59,265 nt of DNA from Paracoccaceae bacterium. GTDB taxonomy: Bacteria > Pseudomonadota > Alphaproteobacteria > Rhodobacterales > Rhodobacteraceae. Each line of letters starts with the position of its first letter. Positions within the stretch are counted from its first letter, which is position 1. Below the pieces are notes generated by a model. It did no database searches. It saw only the letters and a list, made by a program, of their open reading frames with translations, and was not told the DNA's origin. This document shows, piece after piece, positions 24,897-36,538 of the stretch. The DNA lies in the NCBI GenBank assembly GCA_029244725.1, contig JAQWQJ010000058.1, positions 1 through 59,265 on the forward strand. The letters are read 5' to 3'. The translations under genes and the position numbers were made by a program.

Positions 24897-27755
24897 TTAT
24901 TCCGCGGCCAAGGTTTTTCCAGCAAGCATTGGCTTTAGATAACGTCCAGTATGGCTTTGCGGCACCTCCGCAATTTGTTCCGGCGTGCCTTTTGCGACGA
25001 TCACACCACCGCCATCACCACCTTCGGGTCCGATGTCGATGATCCAATCAGCCGTTTTCACCACATCCAAATTGTGTTCGATGACGATCACGGTATTGCC
25101 CTGCTCAACCAATTGATGCAGCACTTCCAAAAGCTTACGGACGTCTTCGAAGTGAAGGCCTGTCGTTGGTTCATCCAGAATATAAAGCGTTCGACCGGTT
25201 GACCGCTTGGCAAGTTCCTTCGACAGCTTCACCCTCTGGGCCTCGCCACCTGAAAGAGTTGTCGCCTGTTGGCCGACCTTGATATAGCCCAGACCTACCC
25301 GCGCCAACGCGTCCATTTTGTCACGAATGGAAGGTACAGCCTTAAAGAAAACCTGTGCGTCTTCGACCGTCATATCTAGAACATCGGCAATGGATTTGCC
25401 TTTGAACTTGATCTCCAAAGTCTCACGATTGTAGCGCTGGCCACTGCAAGTTTCACAGGTCACATAGACGTCCGGTAGGAAATGCATTTCGATCTTGATA
25501 ACGCCGTCGCCATGGCATGCCTCGCAACGCCCGCCCTTAACGTTAAAGCTGAAACGACCAGGCTTATAACCGCGCGCTTTGGCTTCTGGCAGGCCGGCGA
25601 ACCAATCGCGAATGGGCGTGAATGCACCAGTATAGGTCGCGGGGTTTGATCGCGGAGTCCGCCCGATGGCGCGTTGATCAATGTCTATTACCTTGTCGAG
25701 GTGTTCTAACCCCCGGATCGTTTCACAAGGCGCAGGCGTCTGGCGTGCGCCGTTCAAACGCATCGACGCGGTCTTGAACAAAGTCTCAATCGTTAACGTC
25801 GATTTACCGCCGCCAGAAACGCCGGTCACACAAACAAACTTACCAAGCGGGAACTCTGCCGTGACTTTCTTAAGATTGTTACCCGTTGCTTTTACGACTG
25901 ATACCTTTTTCTTGTTCCCCTTTCGGCGAACCGCAGGGATCGGGATTTCGCGTAGACCTGACAGATATTGACCCGTCATCGAGTTTGGATCGGCGGCGAT
26001 CTCTTCTGGACGGCCTTTGCTGACAACTTGGCCGCCGTGGATACCAGCCCCGGGACCGATATCGAATACATAGTCGGCCTCGCGGATGGCTTCTTCATCA
26101 TGTTCAACAACAATGACAGTGTTGCCCTGATCCCGAAGGTTTTTCAGCGTGGTCAATAACCGGTCGTTGTCGCGTTGGTGAAGGCCAATCGAAGGCTCAT
26201 CCAATACATATAAAACACCGGTCAAACCCGACCCGATTTGCGAAGCCAGCCTGATCCTTTGACTTTCGCCACCGGACAATGTGCCCGAATTGCGCGAAAG
26301 AGTCAGATACTCAAGCCCAACGTTGTTAAGGAATCCAAGGCGTTCGCGGATTTCCTTTAGAATGGCTTTTGCAATTTCATTCTTCTGGGCCGTCAAATTC
26401 TCGGGCACAGTCTCGCACCAAGCAAAGGCCTCTCGTATCGACATTTGGACGACCTGGCCCACGTGGATATGTGCGATCTTTACCGCCAAGGCCTCTTCCC
26501 GCAGACGGAAACCACCGCAAGAACCGCAGGGTCGATTGTTCTGGTAGTTCTCAAACTCTTCGCGAATCCAATTGCTGTCGGTTTCACGATATCGACGCTC
26601 CATATTCGGAATGACGCCTTCAAACACGCGTGTGACCTGATAAACGCGGCCACCTTCATCATATCGAAACGGGATTTCTTCTTCGCCAGAACCATAAAGG
26701 AAAACCTGCTGAACATGCGCCGGCAGATCCTTCCACTTCATGTTTTGATCGAACTCATAATGGCGTGCAATCGCTTCGATCGTCTGAAGAAAATAAGGCG
26801 ACTTTCCTTTTCGCCAAGGTGCTAAGGCACCGTCGGAAATTTTCAAGGTCTGATCAGGCACCACAAGACGTTCATCAAAGAACAGCTCTTTGCCCAAACC
26901 GTCACATTCAGGACAGGCCCCAAACGGCGCGTTAAACGAAAACAGACGCGGCTCAATCTCAGGGATTGTAAATCCACTTACAGGGCAGGCAAAATTCTCG
27001 GAAAACGTAATGCGTTCAGGTTCATCGTCTTTCGGGGCAGTCTCGAGAATCGCAATCCCATCTGCCAAATCAAGCGAGGTGCGGAAACTATCGGCAAGAC
27101 GGGTCTCCATACCCTCACGCACAACGATCCGGTCAACAACTACATCGATGTCGTGGCGGAATTTCTTATCCAAAGTCGGCGGCTCATCTAGGTCGTAGAA
27201 CTGTCCGTCAACCTTTACCCGCTGGAAACCCTGTTTGCGCAGTTCAAGGAACTCTTTGCGATATTCGCCCTTACGATCCCGCACAATCGGCGCCAGAAGA
27301 TAAGCGCGCAGGCCATCCTCCATTCCCATCACACGGTCGACCATATCCTGAACTTGCTGCGCCTCAATCGGCAGACCGGTAGCAGGCGAATACGGCGTGC
27401 CGACCCGCGCATACAGAAGGCGCATATAGTCATAAATTTCGGTCACCGTGCCAACGGTCGAACGCGGGTTCTTTGACGTGGTCTTCTGCTCAATCGAAAT
27501 GGCCGGGGAAAGACCCGAGATATGATCCACATCCGGCTTTTCCATCATATCGAGGAACTGGCGCGCATAGGCCGACAAGCTTTCGACGTAGCGGCGTTGC
27601 CCCTCGGCATAGACCGTATCAAATGCAAGTGAAGACTTGCCCGAGCCTGAAAGACCCGTCACCACCACCAGTTCATCGCGCGGAATATCCACGTCGATGT
27701 TCTTTAGATTGTGTTCCCGCGCACCGCGGACTTCGATGAATTTCTGCTCGGCCAT
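24897..27755 (-). CDS. uvrA: Excinuclease ABC subunit A
   Basis: DNA-damage recognition ATPase of nucleotide excision repair, 952 residues, standard length. Two ABC modules are visible: the first Walker [18 protein letters not shown] (about 30-46), the second [12 protein letters not shown], and LSGGE signatures in both ([10 protein letters not shown] and [10 protein letters not shown]). Zinc-finger cysteines occur as [14 protein letters not shown] and [14 protein letters not shown]. Start is ATG 27755 ([20 protein letters not shown]), matching the family; an in-frame start 99 nt upstream would add unrelated residues. A LexA box lies 67 nt upstream of this start, so SOS induction is expected. 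Confidence 0.97.
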   Translation of the reverse strand: MAEQKFIEVRGAREHNLKNIDVDIPRDELVVVTGLSGSGKSSLAFDTVYAEGQRRYVESLSAYARQFLDMMEKPDVDHISGLSPAISIEQKTTSKNPRSTVGTVTEIYDYMRLLYARVGTPYSPATGLPIEAQQVQDMVDRVMGMEDGLRAYLLAPIVRDRKGEYRKEFLELRKQGFQRVKVDGQFYDLDEPPTLDKKFRHDIDVVVDRIVVREGMETRLADSFRTSLDLADGIAILETAPKDDEPERITFSENFACPVSGFTIPEIEPRLFSFNAPFGACPECDGLGKELFFDERLVVPDQTLKISDGALAPWRKGKSPYFLQTIEAIARHYEFDQNMKWKDLPAHVQQVFLYGSGEEEIPFRYDEGGRVYQVTRVFEGVIPNMERRYRETDSNWIREEFENYQNNRPCGSCGGFRLREEALAVKIAHIHVGQVVQMSIREAFAWCETVPENLTAQKNEIAKAILKEIRERLGFLNNVGLEYLTLSRNSGTLSGGESQRIRLASQIGSGLTGVLYVLDEPSIGLHQRDNDRLLTTLKNLRDQGNTVIVVEHDEEAIREADYVFDIGPGAGIHGGQVVSKGRPEEIAADPNSMTGQYLSGLREIPIPAVRRKGNKKKVSVVKATGNNLKKVTAEFPLGKFVCVTGVSGGGKSTLTIETLFKTASMRLNGARQTPAPCETIRGLEHLDKVIDIDQRAIGRTPRSNPATYTGAFTPIRDWFAGLPEAKARGYKPGRFSFNVKGGRCEACHGDGVIKIEMHFLPDVYVTCETCSGQRYNRETLEIKFKGKSIADVLDMTVEDAQVFFKAVPSIRDKMDALARVGLGYIKVGQQATTLSGGEAQRVKLSKELAKRSTGRTLYILDEPTTGLHFEDVRKLLEVLHQLVEQGNTVIVIEHNLDVVKTADWIIDIGPEGGDGGGVIVAKGTPEQIAEVPQSHTGRYLKPMLAGKTLAAE

Positions 27756-27821
27756 ATCGCACCCATTAACCAACCCCTCTTCAACTAGCTCAATCCCGCT
27801 GAGTCTCCAATCAAAAAATGA

Positions 27822-27836
27822 GAACATACTGTGAAC
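27822..27836. promoter_or_regulatory. LexA (SOS) box upstream of uvrA
   Basis: GAACATACTGTGAAC is an exact match to the alphaproteobacterial LexA operator GAAC-N7-GAAC. It lies 67 nt upstream of the uvrA ATG and about 140 nt upstream of the divergent rhodanese gene. The motif is seen directly; LexA control of uvrA is established in this class. Confidence 0.85.
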
Positions 27837-27975
27837 AAATGCGCGATACGGCAAATATTATCATATTCCAAAAATTATATATTCCAATTTTCGAATTCTA
27901 ATGATACATGAGTCTTGAAGGTTTCAATTGATGCCCCACCTAAAGGGCATCACGCGAACGGATAAGGACAAGACT

Positions 27976-28332
27976 ATGGCTGCGACAGCACAACAGAACA
28001 CCAACACTCTGACATATCAGGATGTCATCGCTCAGGTTAATGCAGGCGAGATGACACTTCTCGACGTGCGCGATCACAATGAGGTGACAAAATCTGGCAA
28101 GGCAAAAGATGCCATTCACATCCCCTTAACCCAGCTCGCATATAAAGCTGATCCGAACCATCCAGAGTTTCACAACAATCTTTACACCAACAAACCAGTT
28201 GCCGTGTATTGCGCAGCTGGCGGACGTGCTGGCATGGCCGTGAACACGCTGAACCAGTTGGGCTATGAAATGACGGTTAACATTGGCGGCCTTAGCCATT
28301 GGGTTCAGGCTGGCGGCCCAGTCGAAAAATAA
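27976..28332 (+). CDS. Single-domain rhodanese-like protein
   Basis: A 118-residue stand-alone rhodanese homology domain, likely a sulfur carrier or thiosulfate sulfurtransferase in the cytosol. The active-site loop is YCAAGGRAG, with persulfide-forming C79, preceded by the family's LLDVRDHNEV (29-38) and IHIPLTQL. The C terminus has the GLSHWVQAGGPV ending. Start is ATG 27976, preceded by AAGGAC; an upstream in-frame start at 27928 would add 16 unlikely residues. It is divergent from uvrA and shares a bidirectional terminator with lpdA. Confidence 0.92.
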   Translation: MAATAQQNTNTLTYQDVIAQVNAGEMTLLDVRDHNEVTKSGKAKDAIHIPLTQLAYKADPNHPEFHNNLYTNKPVAVYCAAGGRAGMAVNTLNQLGYEMTVNIGGLSHWVQAGGPVEK

Positions 28333-28356
28333 TTCCTCCCACCACTCACAATGTGG

Positions 28357-28394
28357 AAAAGCCCCGAAGTTTAACCTTCGGGGCTTTTTTATTT
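28357..28394. terminator. Bidirectional terminator between rhodanese gene and lpdA
   Basis: AAGCCCCGAAG and CTTCGGGGCTT pair across a short TTTAAC loop. TTTTTTATTT follows on the plus strand and a T-rich stretch on the minus strand. It lies 25 nt past the rhodanese stop and 17 nt past the lpdA stop. Confidence 0.88.
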
Positions 28395-28410
28395 CCAAGT
28401 TGGGAAGTGA

Positions 28411-29805
28411 TCACATGTGGATCGCTTTGCCGTACGCGTCCAAAACGCTCTCGTGCATCATCTCTGAGAGTGTTGGGTGCGGGAAAACGGTTTCCATCAG
28501 GTCTTCTTCGGTGGTTTCTAGCTTGCGTCCAACCACGTAGCCTTGAATCAGTTCCGTCACTTCAGCACCCACCATGTGTGCTCCCAGCAACTCACCTGTT
28601 TTCGCGTCAAAGATTGTCTTTACCAGACCCTCTGATTCACCCAACGCAATCGCTTTGCCATTGCCGATAAATGGAAAGCGACCGACCTTGATGTCGTAGC
28701 CCAGTTCCTTGGCTTTCGCTTCGGTATAGCCGACTGATGCCACTTGTGGGTGGCAATACGTGCATCCAGCAATTGTTTCGGGCTTCACTGGATGCGCATT
28801 CTGACCTGCGATCAATTCGGCGACCATTACGCCCTCGTGCGAGGCTTTATGGGCCAACCACGGTGCACCGGCCACGTCACCAATGGCAAACAGGCCATCA
28901 ACGCCAGTCCTGCAATATTCGTCTGTCACTACATGGGTGCGATCAATCTTCACGCCCAACGCTTCAAGCCCAAGGTTTTCAACGTTACCGACAATACCAA
29001 CAGCCGAGATCACAGTGTCGAACTCTTGCGTTGTCACTTTACCGTTCGCTTCGATATGGGCGGTGACTTTGCCCTTCGCCCTATCGAGCTTTTTGACCAT
29101 GGTCTTTTCCATGATCTTCATGCCTTGTTTAACGAATTGCTTCTTCGCAAAGGCAGAAATCTCAGCATCCTCAACAGGTAGAACGCGATCCATAACCTCA
29201 ACCACGGTCGTGTCAGCACCAAGTGTGTTGTAAAAACTCGCAAACTCAATTCCGATCGCGCCAGAGCCGATGACCAACAACTTCTTAGGCATACGGGGAG
29301 GCGTCAGCGCAGTTTTATACGTCCAAACTAAATCACCATCAGCCTCAAGACCCGGCAACTCGCGTGCACGTGCGCCTGTAGCTAGGATGATGTTCTTGGC
29401 CGAAAGTTCTTCTGTGCCTTTGGCAGTCTTAACCGAAATCTTACCTTTGCCAGTAATCGTCGCCTCGCCCATAATTGAAGTGACTTTGTTCTTCTTCAAC
29501 AGATGACCAACACCGCCGTTCAGCTGCTTCGATACGGCACGTGAGCGCGCAACAACCGCATCAAGATCATAGCCAATACCCTCGGCTTTAAGGCCAAATT
29601 CCTTAGCACGGTGCATCAAATGGAAAACTTCGGACGAACGCAGCAAAGCTTTCGTTGGAATGCATCCCCAGTTCAGGCAGATACCGCCCATGTGCTCACG
29701 TTCAACGATCGCCACGTTCAGCCCAAGTTGCGCGCCGCGTATCGCAGCCACGTAACCACCGGGTCCTGCCCCGATAACGACCATGTCAAAGCTTGTTCCA
29801 GCCAT
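28411..29805 (-). CDS. lpdA: Dihydrolipoyl dehydrogenase
   Basis: E3 subunit of 2-oxoacid dehydrogenase complexes, reoxidising dihydrolipoamide with FAD and NAD+. The 464-residue chain has the FAD motif VIGAGPGGYVAA (10-21), the redox disulfide GGICLNWGCIPTK (C43, C48), the NAD motif VIGSGAIGIEFASFY (about 180) and the C-terminal HPHPTLSEMMHE with the catalytic His-Glu pair. CGGAG precedes the ATG. No E1 or E2 gene is adjacent, so it may serve several complexes (pyruvate, 2-oxoglutarate, branched-chain). Neighbours are unrelated. Confidence 0.95.
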   Translation of the reverse strand: MAGTSFDMVVIGAGPGGYVAAIRGAQLGLNVAIVEREHMGGICLNWGCIPTKALLRSSEVFHLMHRAKEFGLKAEGIGYDLDAVVARSRAVSKQLNGGVGHLLKKNKVTSIMGEATITGKGKISVKTAKGTEELSAKNIILATGARARELPGLEADGDLVWTYKTALTPPRMPKKLLVIGSGAIGIEFASFYNTLGADTTVVEVMDRVLPVEDAEISAFAKKQFVKQGMKIMEKTMVKKLDRAKGKVTAHIEANGKVTTQEFDTVISAVGIVGNVENLGLEALGVKIDRTHVVTDEYCRTGVDGLFAIGDVAGAPWLAHKASHEGVMVAELIAGQNAHPVKPETIAGCTYCHPQVASVGYTEAKAKELGYDIKVGRFPFIGNGKAIALGESEGLVKTIFDAKTGELLGAHMVGAEVTELIQGYVVGRKLETTEEDLMETVFPHPTLSEMMHESVLDAYGKAIHM

Positions 29806-29904
29806 GCTAATTTCTCCGATTCCAGAATTAGTTTGACGTTAAACTATTTTTCAATCCCGAGCAATTCACCCAGTGCATACCCGATAACCTCTACGGAATT
29901 CCCA

Positions 29905-29937
29905 AATAAAAAAGGCCTTTGAATGATCAAAGACCCT
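29905..29937 (-). terminator. Rho-independent terminator after the DUF924 gene
   Basis: On the minus strand GGTCTTTGA and TCAAAGGCC (one G-U pair) form a stem over TCAT, followed by TTTTTTATTT. It lies 24 nt past the DUF924 gene stop. Confidence 0.82.
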
Positions 29938-29960
29938 CTAAATAGCGCTGTGGAATTAGC

Positions 29961-30551
29961 TTAGACAACGACAGCTTGTAAATCTTGCACTGTATGACTG
30001 TATCCACCAGCTTCGATATAACCCCGTTCAGCCGAGGTGAATTTCCGCTCCAATGCATCATTGCGATACGGGAAACGTCCAAATTGGCGAATGACTTCTC
30101 GGTGTGCTTGGGCATGAAGCAAACTAGACGGTCCGCCCTCGGGCAATCGCTTCATCATCAAACGCACACAACGATCCTGATCACACAGGCTTTCTGAATG
30201 CATCAGCGGCATGTAAAAGAATTGCCGCGCAGGCTCATCTATCCGCAAATCCCATTTCTTGTGAATTGCTGCTTTGGCTGCTGTTAGCGCCATACGATCT
30301 GTTTTGAACGATCTGCCATCATTTCGAAACATGTTTCGCGGAAATTGATCTGTAAGAATTATATAGGCCAGCGTGCCAGTTGGGTAGGTCAGCCAGAGGC
30401 CAAAATTGCCCTTTTGAACCTCTTCCCACGTTCCCATAAAACGATCGCGGATTTCTTGGTCAAATGCCTCAGAACCCATATACCAGTCGGATTGCTTAGC
30501 CTCATCCAACCAGAAACTCAAAACCTCTTCAGGTCGTCCCATTGCTGCCAC
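29961..30551 (-). CDS. DUF924 family protein
   Basis: A 196-residue helical DUF924 (TPR-like fold) protein. Recognisable family features are the start PEEVLSFWLDEAKQSDWY, then LIILTDQFPRNMFR-like (here YIILTDQFPRNMFRNDGRSF, about 75-94), FFYMPLMHSESLCDQ (about 130-145) and the GRFPYRNDALER segment near 170. No catalytic residues are established for the family, and its function is unknown. GGGAG precedes the ATG. Its own terminator isolates it from lpdA, so it appears monocistronic. Confidence 0.9.
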   Translation of the reverse strand: MAAMGRPEEVLSFWLDEAKQSDWYMGSEAFDQEIRDRFMGTWEEVQKGNFGLWLTYPTGTLAYIILTDQFPRNMFRNDGRSFKTDRMALTAAKAAIHKKWDLRIDEPARQFFYMPLMHSESLCDQDRCVRLMMKRLPEGGPSSLLHAQAHREVIRQFGRFPYRNDALERKFTSAERGYIEAGGYSHTVQDLQAVVV

Positions 30552-30651
30552 TCCCTATCAGCAACACATTCCCTTAGGTGAAAGCGTTACACGATAGATT
30601 CGTTTTGGGAAGTCACGAAATGCGTCAAAATCGCTTTTATTTTCACGAAAA

Positions 30652-31914
30652 TTACTCGGACGCCTGTTCTTCTTCGTTTTGAGCTTCCTCAATCGCATAT
30701 TCCTGAGCGAATTCAACGGCTACCGGTGTCGATCCAGGTGCGATGATTGCATAGGCTGCGGTGTCGTCTACCGAAGGCGCAGAGCGCTGCGTCATACGGT
30801 ACGCCGCATAGAGCGCCAGTGCGATCATGAGTGCCGCAATGAACACAAAAAAGCCCGGAGGACCAAAGGCCGTCATGATCCAACCCGTGATGATCGGCCC
30901 CGAAATTGCGCCCAGTCCACTGATGAATACCATTCCGCCCGAGGCCGCAGCCATGTCATCATATTCGAGAAAATCGTTCGTGTACGCGATCAATAATGAA
31001 TAGAGCGGATTGGACATGCCGCCGACAAGGAATGCGGCAGCCAACAAAACGATAAAATGCCCGCCCGCTATCACTGCAACGATCGCTGCAGCCCCACCGA
31101 TTACTGAAACAATCATTATCAACAAACGCCGGTCCATTCGGTCAGACATCCACCCAAGCGGATATTGAATTACCAATGCACCGATATAAAACGAAGCTAC
31201 GAAACCCGATATTTGCCCGATAGATAAACCTGCTTCGGCGCCATAAACTGGCGCCATGCCAAACTGCGCTGAAAACACGCCGCCCAACAGAAACATGCCG
31301 ATCACGCCCAAAGGCGAGATATGTAGAAGCTCTTTCAAAGACATCGGTTTTGTTGTGTCAAACGCCGGCGTCGGGCTGATCGATAGTAAAATTGGCGCGA
31401 ATGAGATCGAAACCAAAACAGATGAGATCACGAATAAGATGTAGCCAGACGGGTCAGCCAGAACCAACAAGCCCTGTGCGCTGACGATTCCGACCATCTG
31501 CACAATCATATACAATGAAAGCGCCTGACCCCGATTTTCATTGCTGGCCGAGTTGTTCAACCAACTTTCGGCCGTCACATACACGCCCGAAAAGCAAAAC
31601 CCGATGACGAAGCGCCCCAATATCCAAGCCACAGAATTGGGCATTGCTGGATAAAGGATCAAAACGGCCGAGATAAATGACGCCAACGCCGCAAACACCC
31701 GCACATGGCCAACGCGCCGGATCATATCAGGTGCAAGGCGCGAACCACCCAAAAACCCGAGGAAATACGCCGACATCACAACTGACATCTCAAACGTGCC
31801 AAAGCCCTCGATGGCTCCACGCACACCTAGCAACGTTCCTTGTAGACCATTGCCAACCATCAAAAGCATCATGCCCAAAAGCAAAGCCCAAGAAGATGAG
31901 AGAACCGAAATCAT
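30652..31914 (-). CDS. MFS transporter
   Basis: An inner-membrane major facilitator of 420 residues with about 12 predicted hydrophobic helices. MFS marks include GGSRLAPDMIRRVGHVR (a variant of the loop 2-3 GxxxDRxGRR motif) and GWMSDRMDRRLLI in the second half; the ending is an acidic Glu-rich tail. The pattern is that of the YcaD/DHA-like group, with a broad range of possible small substrates. Start is ATG 31914, which has AAGGA 8 nt upstream; an in-frame start 39 nt earlier lacks a site. Neighbours give no clue to substrate. Confidence 0.87.
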   Translation of the reverse strand: MISVLSSSWALLLGMMLLMVGNGLQGTLLGVRGAIEGFGTFEMSVVMSAYFLGFLGGSRLAPDMIRRVGHVRVFAALASFISAVLILYPAMPNSVAWILGRFVIGFCFSGVYVTAESWLNNSASNENRGQALSLYMIVQMVGIVSAQGLLVLADPSGYILFVISSVLVSISFAPILLSISPTPAFDTTKPMSLKELLHISPLGVIGMFLLGGVFSAQFGMAPVYGAEAGLSIGQISGFVASFYIGALVIQYPLGWMSDRMDRRLLIMIVSVIGGAAAIVAVIAGGHFIVLLAAAFLVGGMSNPLYSLLIAYTNDFLEYDDMAAASGGMVFISGLGAISGPIITGWIMTAFGPPGFFVFIAALMIALALYAAYRMTQRSAPSVDDTAAYAIIAPGSTPVAVEFAQEYAIEEAQNEEEQASE

Positions 31915-32014
31915 AAGGCGCGTCCTTCGCTGTTTCGTCCCATATCGCGCCACTTGAATCTGCAGGCTATATTGAGGACGACAAAACGGATGTCGTTTTC
32001 AGATAATGCTGAAA

Positions 32015-33070
32015 TTAACTCGGGATCAAGAGCGACGCATCACCGTACGAAAAGAAGCGATATTCATTCTGAACTGCGTGTTTATAAATTTCCGCGACCC
32101 GCTTTTGCCCCATCAAAGCAGACACCAACATCAGAAGCGTTGACTGTGGTAGGTGGAAGTTCGTCATCAATGCGTCTGTCACATTGAAGGTAAAGCCTGG
32201 ATAGATGAAGATGTCCGTCTTGCCAGTCCAAGCCTGAATGGAACCGCCACCGTCCCGCGCTGCTGTCTCGATTAATCGCAAAGCCGTGGTGCCTACTGGA
32301 ATGATGCGGCCGCCTTTTGCTTTTGTTGCCGCGATATTTTCCGCGGCCACTTGGGTTATCTGCCCCCATTCCGAATGCATCTTGTGGGTGGTCACGTCTT
32401 CGACCTTTACGGGCAGAAACGTCCCTGCCCCAACATGAAGCGTCACGTGGGTCATCTCAACACCCCGCTGCCGAAGCAGTTCAAGAAGCGCGTCATCAAA
32501 ATGAAGGCTGGCCGTCGGCGCGGCAACAGCCCCGGAATTTTCAGCCCAAACGGTTTGATAATCTTGGTGATCCTGCTGGTCCGCAGGCCGTTTTGCAGCG
32601 ATATACGGAGGCAAAGGCATATTGCCGACCTCAGCAAGTGCCGCATCAAAGGCATCGCCTTCGCAATTAAACGCAAGCATCGCTTGACCATCGCATTTGG
32701 CCGTCAATGTCGCGGTCAAATCGGACGAGAACACAATATCCTCGCCTTCCCTTATCTTCCTCAATGGCTTGATTAACGCCTGCCAAGTGCCGTCGGCCTT
32801 GGGTTCAAGCAACGTTACTTCCATCTTTGAGGCCGTGCGACCTGTTTCGCCATCGCGAAACCGCTCTCCGAACAAGCGCGCCGGAATAACTTTAGTGTCG
32901 TTAAGCACCAACCGATCACCGGGGCGTAACAAATCGACCAAATCCGTTACGACTGCGTCCGTGAAACCAGCCGCATCGGCAACAAGTAATTTGGCCGAGC
33001 TTCTAGGCTTAACTGGACGCGTTGCAATCAATTCATCCGGCAGGGCAAAGTCAAAGTCTGACAATTTCAT
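32015..33070 (-). CDS. queA: tRNA preQ1(34) S-adenosylmethionine ribosyltransferase-isomerase
   Basis: Transfers and isomerises the ribosyl group of SAM onto preQ1 in tRNA to give epoxyqueuosine, the penultimate step of queuosine synthesis. The 351-residue product starts [19 protein letters not shown] and contains the hallmark [14 protein letters not shown] (about 56-69), [12 protein letters not shown] (about 215-226) and the [18 protein letters not shown] (about 303-320) segments. Its ATG overlaps the stop of the upstream AsmA-like gene (ATGA), giving translational coupling. Other queuosine genes are not in the window. Confidence 0.96.
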   Translation of the reverse strand: MKLSDFDFALPDELIATRPVKPRSSAKLLVADAAGFTDAVVTDLVDLLRPGDRLVLNDTKVIPARLFGERFRDGETGRTASKMEVTLLEPKADGTWQALIKPLRKIREGEDIVFSSDLTATLTAKCDGQAMLAFNCEGDAFDAALAEVGNMPLPPYIAAKRPADQQDHQDYQTVWAENSGAVAAPTASLHFDDALLELLRQRGVEMTHVTLHVGAGTFLPVKVEDVTTHKMHSEWGQITQVAAENIAATKAKGGRIIPVGTTALRLIETAARDGGGSIQAWTGKTDIFIYPGFTFNVTDALMTNFHLPQSTLLMLVSALMGQKRVAEIYKHAVQNEYRFFSYGDASLLIPS

Positions 33071-36000
33071 TCAGGGGTTTCCGGCGCTGGTTTGCGGAAC
33101 AAATCTCGAAATAGCGAAGGCGCTAAGGCCGAGAAAGGATTCACGCCTATTTGAGGGGCTTCCGCCGGTCCTTTGACATTGAATGTAAATCCAATCAATC
33201 CCTCACCTTTGCGATTGAAAATGCCGCCGATGCTGTTGACCAAGAATACAGGCGTCAACGTGCCCTGCAAATCCAACTGGTCGTTCACGAAATCATAAGT
33301 GCCGTCCAAAGAAAGCCCAATAGACGGACCAGTTGCACTCGCCCGCGTCAGAATGAACTTGTCTTCGGAAAAGTAAAACTCGCCCTCTACTTCGCCAAAG
33401 GCAATCCCATCAAAGTTTAGCTGATCGAGCAGCCCAACAACGGAAACAGCATTCAGCAAGTCCGCGAACAACGGCATATCGAGAAGCCGCAAATCACGCG
33501 CAACAAAGCTACCTGCATACCCCTCTGACTTTTCAGTCAACTCGACAAGAATGTTCCCCTGAGACGCCCGGTCTAGCAATCCCAACGCCGAGAACACTTT
33601 GCCAGCATCATCCGCTGAGATTGAGATGCGACGCCGCCCCTCGGCGTCACCGGATATTGCGCCGGCTATTTCAACGGTTTCATTCAATGTTCCGGAAAAG
33701 CCACCTTGCATGTTGTTGCCCAGATCAAACTCACCCGACAAGTTTTGAAGTGACAGGAACTCGGACACGAAAAGATCGTCGATGTTTGCAAGCAACCTGC
33801 CTTGGACCTGACCTTCGCCTTCAGCTCCGATCCCACCAGTAGCCTCGGTCAACGCCTGTAGATCAACTCGACCCGAGGTGATGTGAATGTCGGGTGCAAC
33901 CCCATTGCCGTTCCCTTGGATGCGTACACTGCCGTCTAGCCAGTCGGAAACCTTAATCGTATCGAATTGAACAGCATCAAGACTTCCGTCTTCAAGCAGA
34001 TCAATTCGCCCACTTGCGGAAAATCCGTTGGCTTCTATCGTTAGCTCGTCAATCGCAAGTGGGTCACCCATCGTGCCCTTTGCAGTCAACTTCCCTTTGG
34101 TTGATTGCGGCTTTTTCCAACCTACAAATCCAAGATCCAACCCAACACCTTCAAGGTCCGAGGTTAACTCAAACAGCGGTGACTCGCCCTTTGGCAGGTC
34201 GACCAGCAAATATCCGGTCCCTTCACCGTTCACCATGCCATCTGGCAAGCCCAACCCGAATTCCTCAACAAAGTCCTGAGAAATTTCAATCTGGCCCGTA
34301 AGAGCACTTCCAGTTTGGTTACCAGGATCACTGCTATTCCAAGTGCCTGAAATCTCAACACCACCGATTTCAGCCAAACCTTGCACAAGAATTTGTTTGT
34401 CACTGGCGCTAACGTTCAAAACGTCTGCAGTTACAGTTTGTCTGGCAACCAGCGTATCGCTGGTTACGTTCTGAACAGTACCTTCAATGGAATAACGGTA
34501 CTCATCACTTTTAGGTTTGCGCCCTATTGGGAACGCAAGACCACCAGAAAATTCAGCTTGTCCTTGGGCGAGGCTAACGAGATCCGTGTCGTCCTCTGCA
34601 AGGCCGGGGATCTGCTCAAGCAACGTCAAAACAGAACTGAGCGATCCCTTGCCATTCAACCGCACGACGGCGTTACCGGTTTTATCGGTTACGTCCCCCA
34701 CGCTAAACACCGTGCCGGCCGCGTCAATTACATCGCCTGTGCCGGTCGCGATAGTCCCTTCATGAACCGAGGCGACCAGGCGCTTTTCGCTCAAACTGAC
34801 TTGGCCGAATACATTTTGACCAGGGCTCATCCCGGGCGCGTATTGGATCGTTGCGTCGCTAATGTCTGCATCAAAACCAAACACAGCCTTTTGGCCCGGT
34901 TCAGCAATTAGACGCATGGACGCGTCTGTATATATTGCTTCGCTGATATTACGCTCAAGCCAAACGCGCGTCTTTTCCGATCGTCCGTGCGGCCAAAGAT
35001 CAACAAGCTGTTCGTGCGACAGGCGTGGTAAACTACCATCAAGCAGATAACTCCAACCTTGCACATCGCCGATCAGATGCCCCGCAACTTCAAATTTTGC
35101 ATCTTGATAGCCAATCTCTGCCGAATGCAATTTCAACTCAAACGGTTGCAAGCTAAGCCCGAACGAAACGGCAGGAGTGTCAAAGCTAATCTCCTCACCC
35201 CAAAGCCCGCCTGTGTTGGATTGCAGTTTGCTAAAGTCAAAGGACGCTTCAAACCCTTCGGGCAACCCGTCAGGGCGCATCAAAAGCGCCACGGCACCGG
35301 TCGATTGACCAGAAAGCCAGTCGCTATCCACCGAAATTTCATCGAACTGCATAATCTGCGTGTCAGGATCGAACGTGAAATAACTGCCTGCCGACCTGAA
35401 TGGAACGCCGGTGGTTGCGTCATTTGGTTTCACAAAACCCGCTCCGATTTTTAGGGCGGTGGACACGGGTAACAAGCTGCCGTCCGCCGTGTAGCCTCCT
35501 CGAATTGATCCGCCGATTGGAGCGTCAATAACGGACAACCAAGCCAATGACGCTTGCTGCGTCGCTAGGTCCGCTGCAGGCATATCCGAAACCGAAACCC
35601 CAAACGTAGCCCCACCGTCTAGCCGATCAAAACGTGAATTGGCCTCAAGCGTTGCAACACTGGCACGCCCGCTGAGCAGCGCAAAGTCACCCGACACTTC
35701 AACAGCTTCTTCAGTGATTGCCATACGTAACCGACCGCCATCCACTGTCCAAGACCGCTTCACCCGTTGATCTTCATAGCGAAGCGTAATGGCATCAATT
35801 TCAACAGACGAAAGCTGAGATAAGTTAGGATAATCCAACGCGCCTAATAGAGACGCCGTAATTCCTTTGCCGCCGAACGAGCTGACCTGATCGCCACGTT
35901 CGATGTTTAGTTCAATCTCACCGGTTTCGGCGCGCGTAATGTCAAGAAACGCGCCAGACAAAATCAACTTTTGTGGCGAAAACTGTCCGCTTAATATCCC

Positions 36001-36345
36001 ACGGCGTGATAGAATCGCTTGCAGATCGGCGAGTTCAAAGATCGTCTCACCGTCAGCCCCACGCAGAATGGCGTTACGCATCTGAACAATGGGTTGTGCG
36101 TCGCCTTCAAGACGGAACTGCAGGTCATCAAAGCTGAGACTACCCTCTGGAACCGAGTTCGCGATTCCAATCTCAACCCGTTCGCGCACCCAATCGGGCG
36201 CATCCATATCACCACGCAAAAGCAGATACCCAAACGCGACGACAACGGACAATGCAATGAGGCATAATCCGAATGCCACCCGCCCAAGCGTGCGCATCAT
36301 GATCCTGTTTTTGTTTGGCTGCTGACCGGCCGACATATCTTTCAC
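33067..36345 (-). CDS. Large AsmA-like / YhdP-type envelope protein (DUF3971)
   Basis: A 1092-residue protein with one N-terminal transmembrane helix (about 20-42) and a long periplasmic beta-rich body, ending in the AsmA-like region with [19 protein letters not shown] followed by [31 protein letters not shown]. That ending is characteristic of YhdP/TamB/AsmA bridge-like proteins, thought to carry phospholipids between membranes. Residues about 250-330 and 560-700 contain repeating beta units. The start is taken as GTG 36345; ATG 9 nt downstream is also possible. It overlaps queA by 4 nt, an operon link I consider common in this order. Confidence 0.85.
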   Translation of the reverse strand: MKDMSAGQQPNKNRIMMRTLGRVAFGLCLIALSVVVAFGYLLLRGDMDAPDWVRERVEIGIANSVPEGSLSFDDLQFRLEGDAQPIVQMRNAILRGADGETIFELADLQAILSRRGILSGQFSPQKLILSGAFLDITRAETGEIELNIERGDQVSSFGGKGITASLLGALDYPNLSQLSSVEIDAITLRYEDQRVKRSWTVDGGRLRMAITEEAVEVSGDFALLSGRASVATLEANSRFDRLDGGATFGVSVSDMPAADLATQQASLAWLSVIDAPIGGSIRGGYTADGSLLPVSTALKIGAGFVKPNDATTGVPFRSAGSYFTFDPDTQIMQFDEISVDSDWLSGQSTGAVALLMRPDGLPEGFEASFDFSKLQSNTGGLWGEEISFDTPAVSFGLSLQPFELKLHSAEIGYQDAKFEVAGHLIGDVQGWSYLLDGSLPRLSHEQLVDLWPHGRSEKTRVWLERNISEAIYTDASMRLIAEPGQKAVFGFDADISDATIQYAPGMSPGQNVFGQVSLSEKRLVASVHEGTIATGTGDVIDAAGTVFSVGDVTDKTGNAVVRLNGKGSLSSVLTLLEQIPGLAEDDTDLVSLAQGQAEFSGGLAFPIGRKPKSDEYRYSIEGTVQNVTSDTLVARQTVTADVLNVSASDKQILVQGLAEIGGVEISGTWNSSDPGNQTGSALTGQIEISQDFVEEFGLGLPDGMVNGEGTGYLLVDLPKGESPLFELTSDLEGVGLDLGFVGWKKPQSTKGKLTAKGTMGDPLAIDELTIEANGFSASGRIDLLEDGSLDAVQFDTIKVSDWLDGSVRIQGNGNGVAPDIHITSGRVDLQALTEATGGIGAEGEGQVQGRLLANIDDLFVSEFLSLQNLSGEFDLGNNMQGGFSGTLNETVEIAGAISGDAEGRRRISISADDAGKVFSALGLLDRASQGNILVELTEKSEGYAGSFVARDLRLLDMPLFADLLNAVSVVGLLDQLNFDGIAFGEVEGEFYFSEDKFILTRASATGPSIGLSLDGTYDFVNDQLDLQGTLTPVFLVNSIGGIFNRKGEGLIGFTFNVKGPAEAPQIGVNPFSALAPSLFRDLFRKPAPETPE

Positions 36346-36538
36346 TTGCTCATCCGAGCTTCCGGGATAGCCCGCTATTGTCTATTTTTTACTAAAAGAC
36401 AACATCTTGGGCATAAACCAAAGCACTAATCGGCGAGTATTTTCCGATTGCACAATTTCTTGCTGATGACATTTGACTTGCACCTACGTCCAAGTTCTTT
36501 CAATTCAGGCGTATACACCCATAATTTGCCGGTTTGAT

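Noticed and set aside
34381-34911. A 176-codon frame opposite the AsmA-like gene
   Set aside because: It is antisense to a continuous 1092-residue protein, with no recognisable motif and no start signal.
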